A DNA stretch of 64,000 nucleotides. It comes from CAYORM01 sp964406375 (GTDB lineage: Bacteria; Pseudomonadota; Alphaproteobacteria; DSM-16000; Inquilinaceae). The stretch is taken from positions 18,219 through 82,218 of the forward strand of contig CAYORM010000007.1 of assembly GCA_964406375.1 (NCBI GenBank), written 5' to 3'. The notes below the pieces were generated by a model that saw nothing but the letters and a program-made list of their open reading frames with translations, searched no databases and was not told where the DNA came from. A program made the translations under genes and the position numbers. Below are positions 44,398-55,177 of the stretch, piece after piece (position 1 is the stretch's first letter; every line of letters starts with the position of its first letter).

Positions 44398-45648
44398 TCA
44401 GTCCGGCCATCGCATGAGCGCTTCGTAGCGGCGCCGCTGCCGGTCGGCGAGCGGCGAGGCGATGGGTGTGTTGGAGCGGCGGGCCCGTTCCAGCTCCTCC
44501 GCCAGCCGGTCGGCCACGATCTCCGCCTCGCCGGGATGCAGGTTGCACGGGTCGAGGAAAAAATGCCCGAGCTCGACCTCGTGGTCGCGGACGATGACGG
44601 GCGGGTGGCCGCCGGCGAGCGCGTCGGCGAGATCCCAGGCGGTGATCCGCGCGAGTTCCGGATCGACCGCCACCTCCAGCCGGTCGAGCGGGTTGTGCGT
44701 CGGGTCGGGGACGATCCGCGCGGTGACGCCCGCCAGTCCGGCGAGCCGGTCGCGCCAGAGATGCAGCGCCGCCGTCTCGCGGGCGCGCACGGCGGCATGA
44801 TCGCGCCGCGCCCAGGCCTCGAGCGCGGCGATGGTGCCGATCATCCCCTCCTTGCCGACCTTCATGCCGCGGCCGATGCCGAGATTCTGGAGGAAGGCGG
44901 CGCGGACGAGCGGCTTGCGGCCGGCGACGATCCCCGCGGTGAGGCCGCCGAGGAATTTGTGCGCGCTGTAGACGGCGATGTCGGCGCCCGCGGCGAGGAA
45001 GCCTTCGAGATCGTATTCCGATGCGGCATCGACGATGACCGGAACGCCGCGCGCATGGGCGATGGCGCAGACCGTCTCGAGCGGCAGCTGGCCGAACTGC
45101 ACCGTGTGGTGCGAGACGACGTAGAGCACCGCTGCCGTGCGCTCGCCGATCGCCCCCTCGAGCTGGTAGGGCGCCACATGGGTCGCCTGGCCGAACGGCA
45201 CCGGTCGCGCGCCGGAGAGGCGGATGGCCTGTTCGACCGGCGCACCGTAGCCGACCATGTGGCCAATCTGGATCGGCACCTCGTCCCGCAACCCCCGGGC
45301 ATCGGGCAGGCGCTCGATCGCGGCGAGGTCACTGCCGGTCATCGCGCCGGCGACCGCGATGGTGAGGCCGGCCGAGGCCGAGGCGGTGACGCAGCCGGCC
45401 TCGGTCGCGCAGGCACGGGCGATGACCTCGCTCGCCTTGCGCTGCAGCGCATTGATCTCGACGAATTCGGGAAGGATCTCCGAGACCGCCTGCACCACCT
45501 CCGGCACCACGATCGACGCGCCGAGCGCCGTCATCGTGCCCGATACGTTGATCACCGGGCGCAGCCCGTAGCGCTCCCTCACATCGCTGCGCCGGCTCAC
45601 CACCGGGGCTTTTGGGGTGGCGGCTGCTTCGGGCGGTGTCGCACTCAC
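44398..45648 (-). CDS. SelA-like PLP-dependent enzyme (aminotransferase class V fold; ammonia-lyase-like)
   Basis: A 416-residue PLP protein of the SelA / D-glucosaminate-6-phosphate ammonia-lyase group. It starts GLRPVINVSGTMTALGAS, and the PLP Lys is in VYSAHKFLGGLTAGI. CVTASASAGLTIAVAGAMTG is the cofactor-phosphate region. It is not selenocysteine synthase by context: no selB or tRNA-Sec is near. GTG at 45648, with GAGGA 7 bases ahead, is the most likely start; the longer frame is unsupported. Rid-family and DSD1-type genes flank it, suggesting elimination or lyase chemistry on an amino acid. Confidence 0.85.
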   Translation of the reverse strand: MSATPPEAAATPKAPVVSRRSDVRERYGLRPVINVSGTMTALGASIVVPEVVQAVSEILPEFVEINALQRKASEVIARACATEAGCVTASASAGLTIAVAGAMTGSDLAAIERLPDARGLRDEVPIQIGHMVGYGAPVEQAIRLSGARPVPFGQATHVAPYQLEGAIGERTAAVLYVVSHHTVQFGQLPLETVCAIAHARGVPVIVDAASEYDLEGFLAAGADIAVYSAHKFLGGLTAGIVAGRKPLVRAAFLQNLGIGRGMKVGKEGMIGTIAALEAWARRDHAAVRARETAALHLWRDRLAGLAGVTARIVPDPTHNPLDRLEVAVDPELARITAWDLADALAGGHPPVIVRDHEVELGHFFLDPCNLHPGEAEIVADRLAEELERARRSNTPIASPLADRQRRRYEALMRWPD

Positions 45649-45679
45649 GATCGGGTCCTCGTCTGTCGGTTCCGAAGGA

Positions 45680-46195
45680 TCATGGGAGTGCCGCGCCGAG
45701 ATCCGTCGTGGTCGCGGCAAAGGGCGGCTCGGCATCGCCTGCGATCTCGGCAACGGCCTCGATCTCGACGGTGATGCGCCCGGGCAGGGCGCCGAGGCCG
45801 ACGGCCGTGGCGGTGGCGGCGCCGGCCGGGCCGAAGACCGCCGTGAGGAGATCGGTGCAGCCGTCGAGGACCGCCGCATGCTCGGTGAAATCAGGCACGG
45901 CATTGATCATGCCGAACAGCCGCACGATGCGGTTGACGCGGTTGAGGTCGCCGGTCGCGTAATGCAGCACCGCGATCAGATTGATCGCGACGAGGCGGGC
46001 ATGGGCGCGGGCCTGGGCGAGCGGCACGTCATTCCCGACCGTGCCGGTGTGCAGCCGGCCCGCGGCGTCGATGGGGCCCTGGCCGGAGACGAACAGGATC
46101 CGCCCAGTGCCGGCATGCGTCTCATAGGTCGCGATCGGCCGCGGCGGCGACGGCAGCTCGATCCCAAGACGATCCAGACGCGCATAGACGTCCAT
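45680..46195 (-). CDS. RidA/YjgF-family protein lacking the canonical active-site Arg
   Basis: A 171-residue trimer-forming Rid-family protein, longer than RidA itself (about 130). ILFVSGQGPIDAAGRLHTGTVGNDV and LPGRITVEIEAVAEI mark the family. RidA deaminates reactive enamine/imine intermediates released by PLP enzymes and needs an Arg just before the LP pair of the VEIEA motif. Here that position is Ala (GALPG), so classical imine deaminase activity may be absent. It lies 31 bp upstream of the SelA-like gene on the same strand and is divergent from the IclR regulator. Confidence 0.85.
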   Translation of the reverse strand: MDVYARLDRLGIELPSPPRPIATYETHAGTGRILFVSGQGPIDAAGRLHTGTVGNDVPLAQARAHARLVAINLIAVLHYATGDLNRVNRIVRLFGMINAVPDFTEHAAVLDGCTDLLTAVFGPAGAATATAVGLGALPGRITVEIEAVAEIAGDAEPPFAATTTDLGAALP

Positions 46196-46262
46196 TCCGC
46201 GCCCGACCCTGCCTCTCCGGCCGGTCGGCTCCCCCTCCTCAAGGCTTGTCGCACGGGCCTAT

Positions 46263-46299
46263 TCCACTGTAACGGAACGTCGGCCGGTGCAACGGAACG
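46263..46299. promoter_or_regulatory. Candidate IclR operator: paired AACGGAACG repeats
   Basis: AACGGAACG occurs at 46271-46279 and again at 46291-46299, exactly 20 bp apart (two helical turns). The first copy overlaps an inverted TTCC (46263-46266) / GGAA (46274-46277) pair. The sites lie between the divergent Rid and IclR genes, as expected for an autoregulating IclR-type protein. Confidence 0.55.
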
Positions 46300-46354
46300 A
46301 GGCTAGGTCTCGGCCGGTGGTGGCGTCAAGCCGGCCAGAGAAGGAGGATGCGGC

Positions 46355-47134
46355 ATGGAGGAGAGGGGGCGCCGGCGCGTGAGCGGGGTCGATCGGGTCT
46401 TCCAGCTCCTCGATCATCTGACCGAGCGCGAGGGTGCCGCCCGGCCGATCGACATCGCCCGGGCCATCGGTGCACCGAGCTCCACGGTCTATGAGATCGT
46501 CGAGCAGCTCGTAGCGCGCGAGGTGCTGCGGCGCGACGAGACGGGTGCGGTGGGGCTGGGACCGAAGCTGATGCATTACGGCCTCGCCTACCGGCATGCG
46601 ACGCCCCTGTTCGAGGTGGCGCATCGCGAGATGCGGCGATTGGCTGCCGAGACGGGGGAATCGGTCCAGATCTGTGGCCGCGACGGCGACATGATGGTGG
46701 TGCTGGCGATGGCCGAGGGGGCAGGGCATTTCCGCGTCACCTCGCATGTCGGCACCCGCATCCCGCTGAACTGGACGGCATCGGGCCGGCTGCTCGTCGG
46801 CCATCTGCCGGAGGAGGAGCGCCGCCGCCTCTTCGCGCGCGCCGCGCGGCCCTCGCCGACCGGCCGGGCCGAGACCGATCCGACGGTGCTCTCCGGCGCG
46901 GCGGCGGCGGCCCTGGCCGAGCGGATCTCCATCCAGCTCAGCGAGTCCGACTATGCCGTCGCCTGCATCGCCGCGCCCGTCGTCGCGCCGTCCGGCGCCT
47001 GCCTTCTGACGATCAGCATCGTGCTGCCGGAAGCCAAGGCCGGGCGCGAGGCGGCGCGCTGGTCATCGCGCGTGCGCGAGGCCGCGGCCGCCATCGAGCG
47101 GGCGATGGGCTGGGCCGCGGCGCTCCGCGCTTGA
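46355..47134 (+). CDS. IclR-family transcriptional regulator
   Basis: A 259-residue regulator. The N-terminal winged helix reads GVDRVFQLLDHLTEREG, IDIARAIGAPSSTVYEIVEQLV. The effector domain contains GESVQICGRDGDMMVVLAM, the GTRIPLNWTASGRLL signature and, late, AAPVVAPSGACLLTISIV. AAGGAGG lies 7 bases before the ATG. It probably controls the divergent Rid/SelA-like genes and perhaps the amino-acid transporter, in response to the substrate or product. Confidence 0.92.
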   Translation: MEERGRRRVSGVDRVFQLLDHLTEREGAARPIDIARAIGAPSSTVYEIVEQLVAREVLRRDETGAVGLGPKLMHYGLAYRHATPLFEVAHREMRRLAAETGESVQICGRDGDMMVVLAMAEGAGHFRVTSHVGTRIPLNWTASGRLLVGHLPEEERRRLFARAARPSPTGRAETDPTVLSGAAAAALAERISIQLSESDYAVACIAAPVVAPSGACLLTISIVLPEAKAGREAARWSSRVREAAAAIERAMGWAAALRA

Positions 47135-47158
47135 CAGTCGGGCCCGAGGCCATATTGT
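47131..47158 (+). promoter_or_regulatory. Promoter of rpsD overlapping the IclR stop codon
   Basis: A perfect TTGACA (47131-47136) is followed after 16 bases by TATTGT (47153-47158). The -35 box contains the TGA stop of the regulator gene. The start would be near 47165, about 105 bases before rpsD. Confidence 0.6.
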
Positions 47159-47269
47159 GCGCGGCCTATTCCCGGGAACGTGGCGCCGGTCGATCCCTCG
47201 TATCTGCGCCCGCCCTGCCGGCCACCGGCCGGGCCTACCGGGACAACAGCGAAGCAGGATCGCGCGCGC

Positions 47270-47884
47270 ATGTCCAAGCGCCTCAACTCGAAGCACAAGA
47301 TCGACCGCCGTCTCGGCGTCAACCTTTGGGGCCGGCCGAAGAGCCCGCTCAACAACCGTGAGTATGGTCCGGGCCAGCATGGCCAGCGGCGCAAGAAGCC
47401 GACGGATTTCGGCACCCAGCTCATGGCCAAGCAGAAGCTCAAGGGCTATTACGGCAACATCGGCGAGAAGCAGTTCCGCCGCCTCTATGCCGAGGCCGTG
47501 CGGCGCCGCGGCGACACCGGCGAGAACCTGATCGGCCTGCTCGAGCGCCGTCTGGACGCCGTCGTCTACCGCCTGAAGTTCGCACCGACCGTCTTCGCCG
47601 CGCGCCAGCTCATCAATCACGGCCATGTGCTGGTGAACGGCCGCCGCGTGAACATCCCCTCCTACCGCCTCGCCGATGGCGACGAGGTGCAGATCAAGGA
47701 GAAGTCGCGCGAGCTGCCGGTGGTGCTGGCCGGCGCCCAGTCGGCCGAGCGCGACGTGCCGGACTATCTCGAGGCCGATCACGGCGCGATGAAGGGCCGC
47801 TTCCTGCGTGCACCGGCGCTGGCCGACGTGCCCTATCCGGTGTCGATGGAGCCGAACCTGGTCGTCGAGTTCTACAGCCGCTGA
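47270..47884 (+). CDS. rpsD: 30S ribosomal protein S4
   Basis: A 204-residue primary rRNA-binding protein that nucleates 30S assembly. SKRLNSKHKIDRRLGVNLWGRPKSP is the alphaproteobacterial N-terminus (shortened: KIDRRLGVNLWGRP), followed by YGPGQHGQRRKKPTDFG and the S4 RNA-binding domain RRLDAVVYRLKFAPTVFAARQ with HGHVLVNGRRVNIPSYR. It stands alone, outside the alpha operon, as usual in this class. The 105-base leader could carry S4 control but no clear fold was worked out. Confidence 0.98.
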   Translation: MSKRLNSKHKIDRRLGVNLWGRPKSPLNNREYGPGQHGQRRKKPTDFGTQLMAKQKLKGYYGNIGEKQFRRLYAEAVRRRGDTGENLIGLLERRLDAVVYRLKFAPTVFAARQLINHGHVLVNGRRVNIPSYRLADGDEVQIKEKSRELPVVLAGAQSAERDVPDYLEADHGAMKGRFLRAPALADVPYPVSMEPNLVVEFYSR

Positions 47885-47930
47885 AGGTTCGCCGCCGCTC
47901 TCCGGGAGCGGCTGGAGCTTGGGAGAGGGC

Positions 47931-47965
47931 AGGGCCGCACTGCGAGGTGCGGCCCTTTCCTTTTC
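47931..47965 (+). terminator. Rho-independent terminator of rpsD
   Basis: AGGGCCGCAC (47931-47940) pairs perfectly with GTGCGGCCCT (47947-47956) around a 6-base loop and is followed by TTCCTTTTC. It lies 46 bases after the rpsD stop. Confidence 0.85.
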
Positions 47966-48102
47966 TCGCGCCGCGGCGCGTATGGCGGCGCGTTCCATCC
48001 ACGCGGTCCACCCGTGCCCGCCACCGGCGTCTGCCGGCCACCCCTCTGCCCCGTGCCGTCACCCGAAGGCCGGGGGCCGTCCCGCGGTCTGCACCGACGT
48101 CG

Positions 48103-48136
48103 CCCCGGATGCCGGCCTCCGTCGGCATGACGGGGG
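48103..48136. repeat. REP-like imperfect palindrome in the rpsD-acyltransferase gap
   Basis: A GC-rich imperfect inverted repeat: the left arm begins CCCCGGATGCCGG and the right arm ends CGGCATGACGGGG, with one unpaired base. It resembles the short palindromic intergenic repeats scattered in many alphaproteobacterial genomes. The 457-bp gap between rpsD (47884) and 48342 holds no gene. Confidence 0.5.
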
Positions 48137-48251
48137 ATTGGTGCGAGGCGATGGACGCCGAACGCATGGTCGACCGGAAACGTATCGGGATGAGAGAGAG
48201 GTTCGTTCGTATTGCTCGCGCCGCCGATGGTCCTTACGCCGCCGCTTCCTT

Positions 48252-48284
48252 CGTCATCCCTGCCGGAGGCGGGGTCTCCCGATG
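48252..48284. repeat. Second degenerate REP-like element
   Basis: CGTCATCCCTGCCGGAGGC followed by GGGGTCTCCCGATG resembles the previous element in plan: a TCAT edge, a GC-rich centre with GGAGGC, and an ATG-like inverse edge. At 48310-48341 a further stem, GGAAGGGC with GCCCTTCC, ends one base from the stop of the acyltransferase and may terminate it. Confidence 0.4.
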
Positions 48285-48341
48285 CTGCTCCCCGGGCGTG
48301 CCGGAGCATGGAAGGGCAGGGTTGCGCGGTACGGCCCTTCC

Positions 48342-50386
48342 TTACGGCTGCCGCGCGATCTCCTCGTTCCCGAGAAGTGCCGCGAGATCGATCAACCGCC
48401 CGATCACGCGGGCGCCACTCGCCGTCAGATGATCGTCGTCGTAGTAGAGCAGGACGCCGTCGCGCTCAGCCCGACAGATCTCTGCGTCGCACAGGATCGG
48501 CGTAGGAAAAAAGGCGTGGACATTCGCGTGGGTGCGGGCGATCTCCTCGATCACCGCGTTACTGAGTTGCAGTACAGCATCGACCTCGGCACGTGTCGTT
48601 ACAAGGCAACTGCTTGGGTCGCCTTCGCGCATGTAAGCCCGCAGCAGGCAACGGGCCGGATCCTGCGGGAAGACCGGAACCTGCCCGAGGATCAGGACGG
48701 GCGTCCCGCGTTCGGCCATTGCCACCACAATTCTCTCAAGAGCGATCCGTAACGCTGTTTCGCCGTCGATTTCTACATCGCCGGCATCGCCGCGCATGAA
48801 GAACTGCCACTCGTGTTCATTGTCGGCCTCCCCGCCAAGTCGCCGGGACCAGCGAGCCGCCAGTACCAGAAGGTCGAGGTCGGGTATCGCGCGGACCAGA
48901 TCGAAGGCGGCGTCGTGAAACCGCATGCAACCCTCGACCGGCGCGCCGGTGCCGGCCAATACGATCCGAATGCCAGGCAAGGGGACGCAGCCGCCTTGAG
49001 CCACCTCGCGTACCGTCAACCCCGACGCAGCCGCCTCGTCAGCGATGGCCGGGAAGAAGTGGTCGGCATGAGAATCGCCCCAAACGACCACTTCATAACG
49101 TCCCTCGTCGGCACCAGGACCCTGCAGACAACCATCCACAGGCGGCAATGACGTCTTGCTATCACCAAGCAGGCATCTTCGCCGGAGCGGGTTGTGGTCG
49201 GCTGCAGCGTTCTCCGCCATTCGGGCCGACGGCGGAAGGTCAGGTAATCCGCGAAGCAGCCATATTCCCGCCACCGCAGCGAGAAGGGTTACCGCGCTCA
49301 CGATGCCTAGAGCGACGCGACGACGGGACCCCGTCGGGGTGAGACCAGGTCTTCGGAAAGGCGTCTCGACAATCCACCAGGAAAGAGCGGCAACGCCCAC
49401 CGAAGCAGTTACCGCCAGCACTGCTTCGGCCGGGGTAAGGCTTCGGTCGAGAATGATCGCGGGCAGGACGAGAAGCGGCCAGTGCCAGAGGTAAAGCGAA
49501 TAGGAGATCAGCCCGATGAAGACCAGTGTCGGTTGGCCTAGAAGCCGGGCGGTCATTGTTCTTGTAGAACAGCGCCCGGCATGGATGATCATGGCCGCGC
49601 CCAGGCATGGAAGAAGTGCCGGGAGGCCGGGACTGCCGTGTCCCGATCAAAGCCTGCGACAGCGACTAGGATCATCGCCAAACCGGCTGCGGCCAAAGGT
49701 TCCGCCAGTTGCCGGCTGGGGGCGCTCAGGATCGGCAGTGCCAGCAAGGCGCCGATCAGGAGTTCCCAGGCACGGGTGGGCAGCAGGTAATAAGCAAACT
49801 CGGGCCGCGCCCGCACGCCCCAGTGAGCGAGGCCGAGGGAGAAAAGGGTGAGGCCGACGATGGTAATGGCGAGGCGACGTCCGCCGCCACAGCGCAGGAG
49901 TACGATGAGAATTATTGGGTAGAGGATGTAGAACTGTTCCTCCACCGCCAGTGACCACGTGTGGAGAAGCGGCATCTGAGCCGCTTCTGGCGCGAAGTAG
50001 CCAGTTTGGGTAACAAAAAATATGTTTGAGACGAACGCAGTGGCCGCTATCGCGCTTGGCGCCAAGCTCGAATACTCTGGACGAGACAAGAATGCCCAAC
50101 CGAGTAATGATACGACAGCGAGCATCGTGAAAAGGGCAGGAAACAGCCGGCGGATGCGGCGATCGTAGAAGCCGATGATCGAGAAACGACCGGCAGATAT
50201 GTCACGATACAGGATACGCGTAATCAAGAAGCCGGAAATTACGAAGAAGATGTCGACACCGACAAAGCCGCCGTGAACGGGGCCGAGACTCGCATGATGC
50301 AACACGACAGAGGCCACAGCCACAGCGCGCAAGCCGTCAATGTCCCGGCGGTGACCTATGAGCGCGTCCGGCAGCGCGCTCGTCAT
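48342..50386 (-). pseudogene. OafA-type membrane acyltransferase with C-terminal SGNH domain, split by a 1-base frameshift
   Basis: Two adjacent frames make one gene. The first (50386 to about 49630) starts RRDIDGLRAVAVASVVLHH and covers most acyltransferase-3 spans. The second (to 48342) continues with LVFIGLISYSLYLWHWPL, then an SGNH esterase domain (VVVWGDSHADHFFPA; catalytic Asp/His region DDDHLTASGA). Near 49628 the + strand has GGCCGGGAC. One extra C would restore GLPALLPCLGAAMIIHAG, a perfect family sequence, and a 681-residue protein. Either a base was lost in assembly or the gene is freshly broken. Product: O-acylation of a surface sugar. The gene looks less GC-rich than its neighbours, which suggests transfer. 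Confidence 0.85.
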
Positions 50387-50434
50387 CACCCTGTTCGTGC
50401 CCCCCGTACTCTGGTCATCTCGGTCAGGATGTCT

Positions 50435-51376
50435 TCAAGTCGCCTGGGAAGATGATCGCGCCGGCACCGCCGGTGCGGCCCGGTTGCGGAGGGCATCCCA
50501 GCTGAAGATCCCGAGGCCTGTCCAGATGCAGCCGAAAGTGATCGCTTGGGGAAGGCCGAAGGGCTCGCCATAGAGGCCCACGGCGATGAGGAACTGCAGC
50601 GACGGTGCAAGGTACTGCGCGATGCCGAGCGAGGTCAGCGGCAGGTGTTTGGCGGCCGTCATGAAGAGGACGAGCGGGGCCGCGGTGACGATGCCGGCGA
50701 CAATCAGCATCAGGGACATATAGGCACCCGATCCGCCGATCGCTGTCGGGCCGAAATCACCCTCACCGATCATGCCCAGCCATACGACGTAGGCGACGCA
50801 GAAGGGCACGAGCAGCAGCGTCTCGATCGACAGCCCGGCGATCGGGTGCATCCGGTACTTCTTGTGGAGCAGGCTGTAGAAGGCCCAGCTATTGGCGAGG
50901 GCCAGCGACAGCCAGGGCACGACACCGGCCGCCACGGCCGAGACGGCGACGCCGGCGCCGGCGATCAGCACCGCGACGATCTGTGCCCGGCGCAGCCGTT
51001 CCTGCAGGAAGACGACGCCGATCACGACATTGACGAGCGGCGTCATGAAATAGCCGAGGCTCGCCTGGACGATATGGCCGCTGAGCGCCGCCCAGATATA
51101 GGTGGACCAGTTGGCGGTGATGAGAATCGTCGAGCCGATATAGAGCAGCCAGCGGCCGCGGACTTCGCGGAGCTGGTGAAGCTGGCCCGTCGCCCAGAGG
51201 ATCGCGGTCAGCAGCACACCGGTCCACAGCACACGGTGTGCGATGATCTGCCAGGCGCCGGCCTCCTCGATGGTGCGGAAGAAGATCGGGACGAGGCCCC
51301 AGCCGAGGAACGCCCCCAGCGCGCATATCCAGCCGCGCCTCGTTTCGCTGCCGTCCGTCGCTGCGCCCGTATTCAT
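50435..51376 (-). CDS. rarD: RarD-type EamA-family transporter
   Basis: A 313-residue inner-membrane protein with ten predicted spans in the drug/metabolite transporter superfamily. RGWICALGAFLGWGLVPIFFRTIEE, HRVLWTGVLL and LGYFMTPLVNVVIGVVFLQERL are close to E. coli RarD. Substrate is unknown for the family. Two ATGs are possible; 51376 is preferred by length, and 51403 would add nine residues. It lies 48 bp upstream of the acyltransferase on the same strand. Confidence 0.9.
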   Translation of the reverse strand: MNTGAATDGSETRRGWICALGAFLGWGLVPIFFRTIEEAGAWQIIAHRVLWTGVLLTAILWATGQLHQLREVRGRWLLYIGSTILITANWSTYIWAALSGHIVQASLGYFMTPLVNVVIGVVFLQERLRRAQIVAVLIAGAGVAVSAVAAGVVPWLSLALANSWAFYSLLHKKYRMHPIAGLSIETLLLVPFCVAYVVWLGMIGEGDFGPTAIGGSGAYMSLMLIVAGIVTAAPLVLFMTAAKHLPLTSLGIAQYLAPSLQFLIAVGLYGEPFGLPQAITFGCIWTGLGIFSWDALRNRAAPAVPARSSSQAT

Positions 51377-51489
51377 CTGCCCGAACTGGTATGAGGCCGC
51401 CATCGGGGGCGGGACATGGAAAGGGCGGGGCCGCGATCAGCCCCGCCCATATGAACCATCGTGCCGGCGGCGAGCAGCCGGCCGCCGGT

Positions 51490-51828
<339 letters not shown>

Positions 51829-51864
51829 GATTTCTCTCCGGATGGCGGGGCAAGGCGCCGCCGC

Positions 51865-52095
51865 TCAACCCTCAGGCGGGCGGGTGTGCAACATCAGCGC
51901 GTGCAGCTCGTTGCCCATACGGCCCTGCAGCGCCTCGTAGACCATCTGGTGCTGGCGGACCCGCGGCACACCGCGGAACCCTTCATGGATGACATAGGCG
52001 GCGTAATGGTCACCATCACCGCGCAGATCCTCGATCCGCACCTCGGCGCCGGGCAGACCTTCCTTGATCAGGCGGATGATCTCCGCCGCGTCCAT
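51865..52095 (-). CDS. bolA: BolA-family protein
   Basis: A 76-residue BolA/IbaG-like protein that binds monothiol glutaredoxin and helps move iron-sulfur clusters. The conserved core is DGDHYAAYVIHEGFRGVPRVRQHQMVYEAL, here quoted as HYAAYVIHEGFRG, followed by HALMLHTR. GGAGGGG is 8 bases before the ATG at 52095; ATG at 52101 overlaps the purL stop and is closer to the site. Either way it is coupled to purL. Confidence 0.93.
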   Translation of the reverse strand: MDAAEIIRLIKEGLPGAEVRIEDLRGDGDHYAAYVIHEGFRGVPRVRQHQMVYEALQGRMGNELHALMLHTRPPEG

Positions 52096-52100
52096 CGCCA

Positions 52101-54316
<2,216 letters not shown>

Positions 54317-54320
<4 letters not shown>

Positions 54321-55003
54321 GACAGAGCCTCGATCAGCCCCTCGAACATGCGACGGCCGTCGGTCGAGCCGTGCAGCGGGTCGAAGGCGCGCTCGGGATG
54401 CGGCATCAGCCCCAGGATGCGCCGGCCCGGGGCGAGGACACCGGCGATGTCCGCGACACTGCCATTGGGATTGCCGCGGCCATCCTCGTCGGTGACGTAG
54501 CGGAAGGCGACGAGACCCTCGCCCTCGATCCGTGCCAGCGTCTCGGGGTCGGCGAAATAGCAGCCGTCGTGATGGGCCACCGGCACGCGGATCACCTCGC
54601 CCGCCGCATAGCCGCGGGTGAAGGGGCTGTCGGCGGTCTCGACACGCAGCGAGACCGGGCGGCAGCGAAACCGCATCGAGGCGTTGCGCAGCAGCGCGCC
54701 GGGCAGCAGCCCGGCCTCGCAGAGGATCTGAAAGCCGTTGCAGATGCCGAGAACGGCCGCACCGCCCTCCGCCGCCGCCCGCACCGCCGGCATGATCGGC
54801 GATTGTGCCGCCATCGCCCCGCAGCGCAGATAGTCGCCATAGGAGAAGCCGCCGGGCACGACGATCAAGTCGGGCCGCGGATCGGGCAGTTCCGTGTCGC
54901 GATGCCACACCATGGCAGGCGGGGTGCCGGTCGCCTCGGCGAGCGCCACGGCGACGTCGCGATCGCAATTCGAACCGGGGAAGACGATGACGGCGGCCTT
55001 CAT
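54317..55003 (-). CDS. purQ: Phosphoribosylformylglycinamidine synthase, glutaminase subunit
   Basis: A 228-residue class I glutamine amidotransferase giving ammonia to PurL. The start AAVIVFPGSNCDRDVAVAL is typical. The catalytic Cys is in VLGICNGFQILCEAG and the His/Glu pair in GLMPHPERAFDP. ATG at 55003 has no good ribosome site. The gene now begins its own transcript because a phoX-type gene lies between it and purS. Confidence 0.97.
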
Positions 55004-55177
55004 GCCGCGGATGTAACGGGCCGTCCCAAGGGCCGCAAGGCATCCGAGCGCCGGGCAGCCCTGCGGGTCGCTGAGGTCGGGCGGCAGGCGGCTTGATCGC
55101 CGGGGCACATTCGCCGCCTAGTGTGATGACGCCGGGCGTGACGGCCCGCCAGGCCCGAGCCAGCGACGGAGGATGCC

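Noticed and set aside
44398..45648. SelA-like gene as selenocysteine synthase
   Set aside because: No selB, selD or tRNA-Sec nearby, and the protein is closer in plan to the ammonia-lyase branch.
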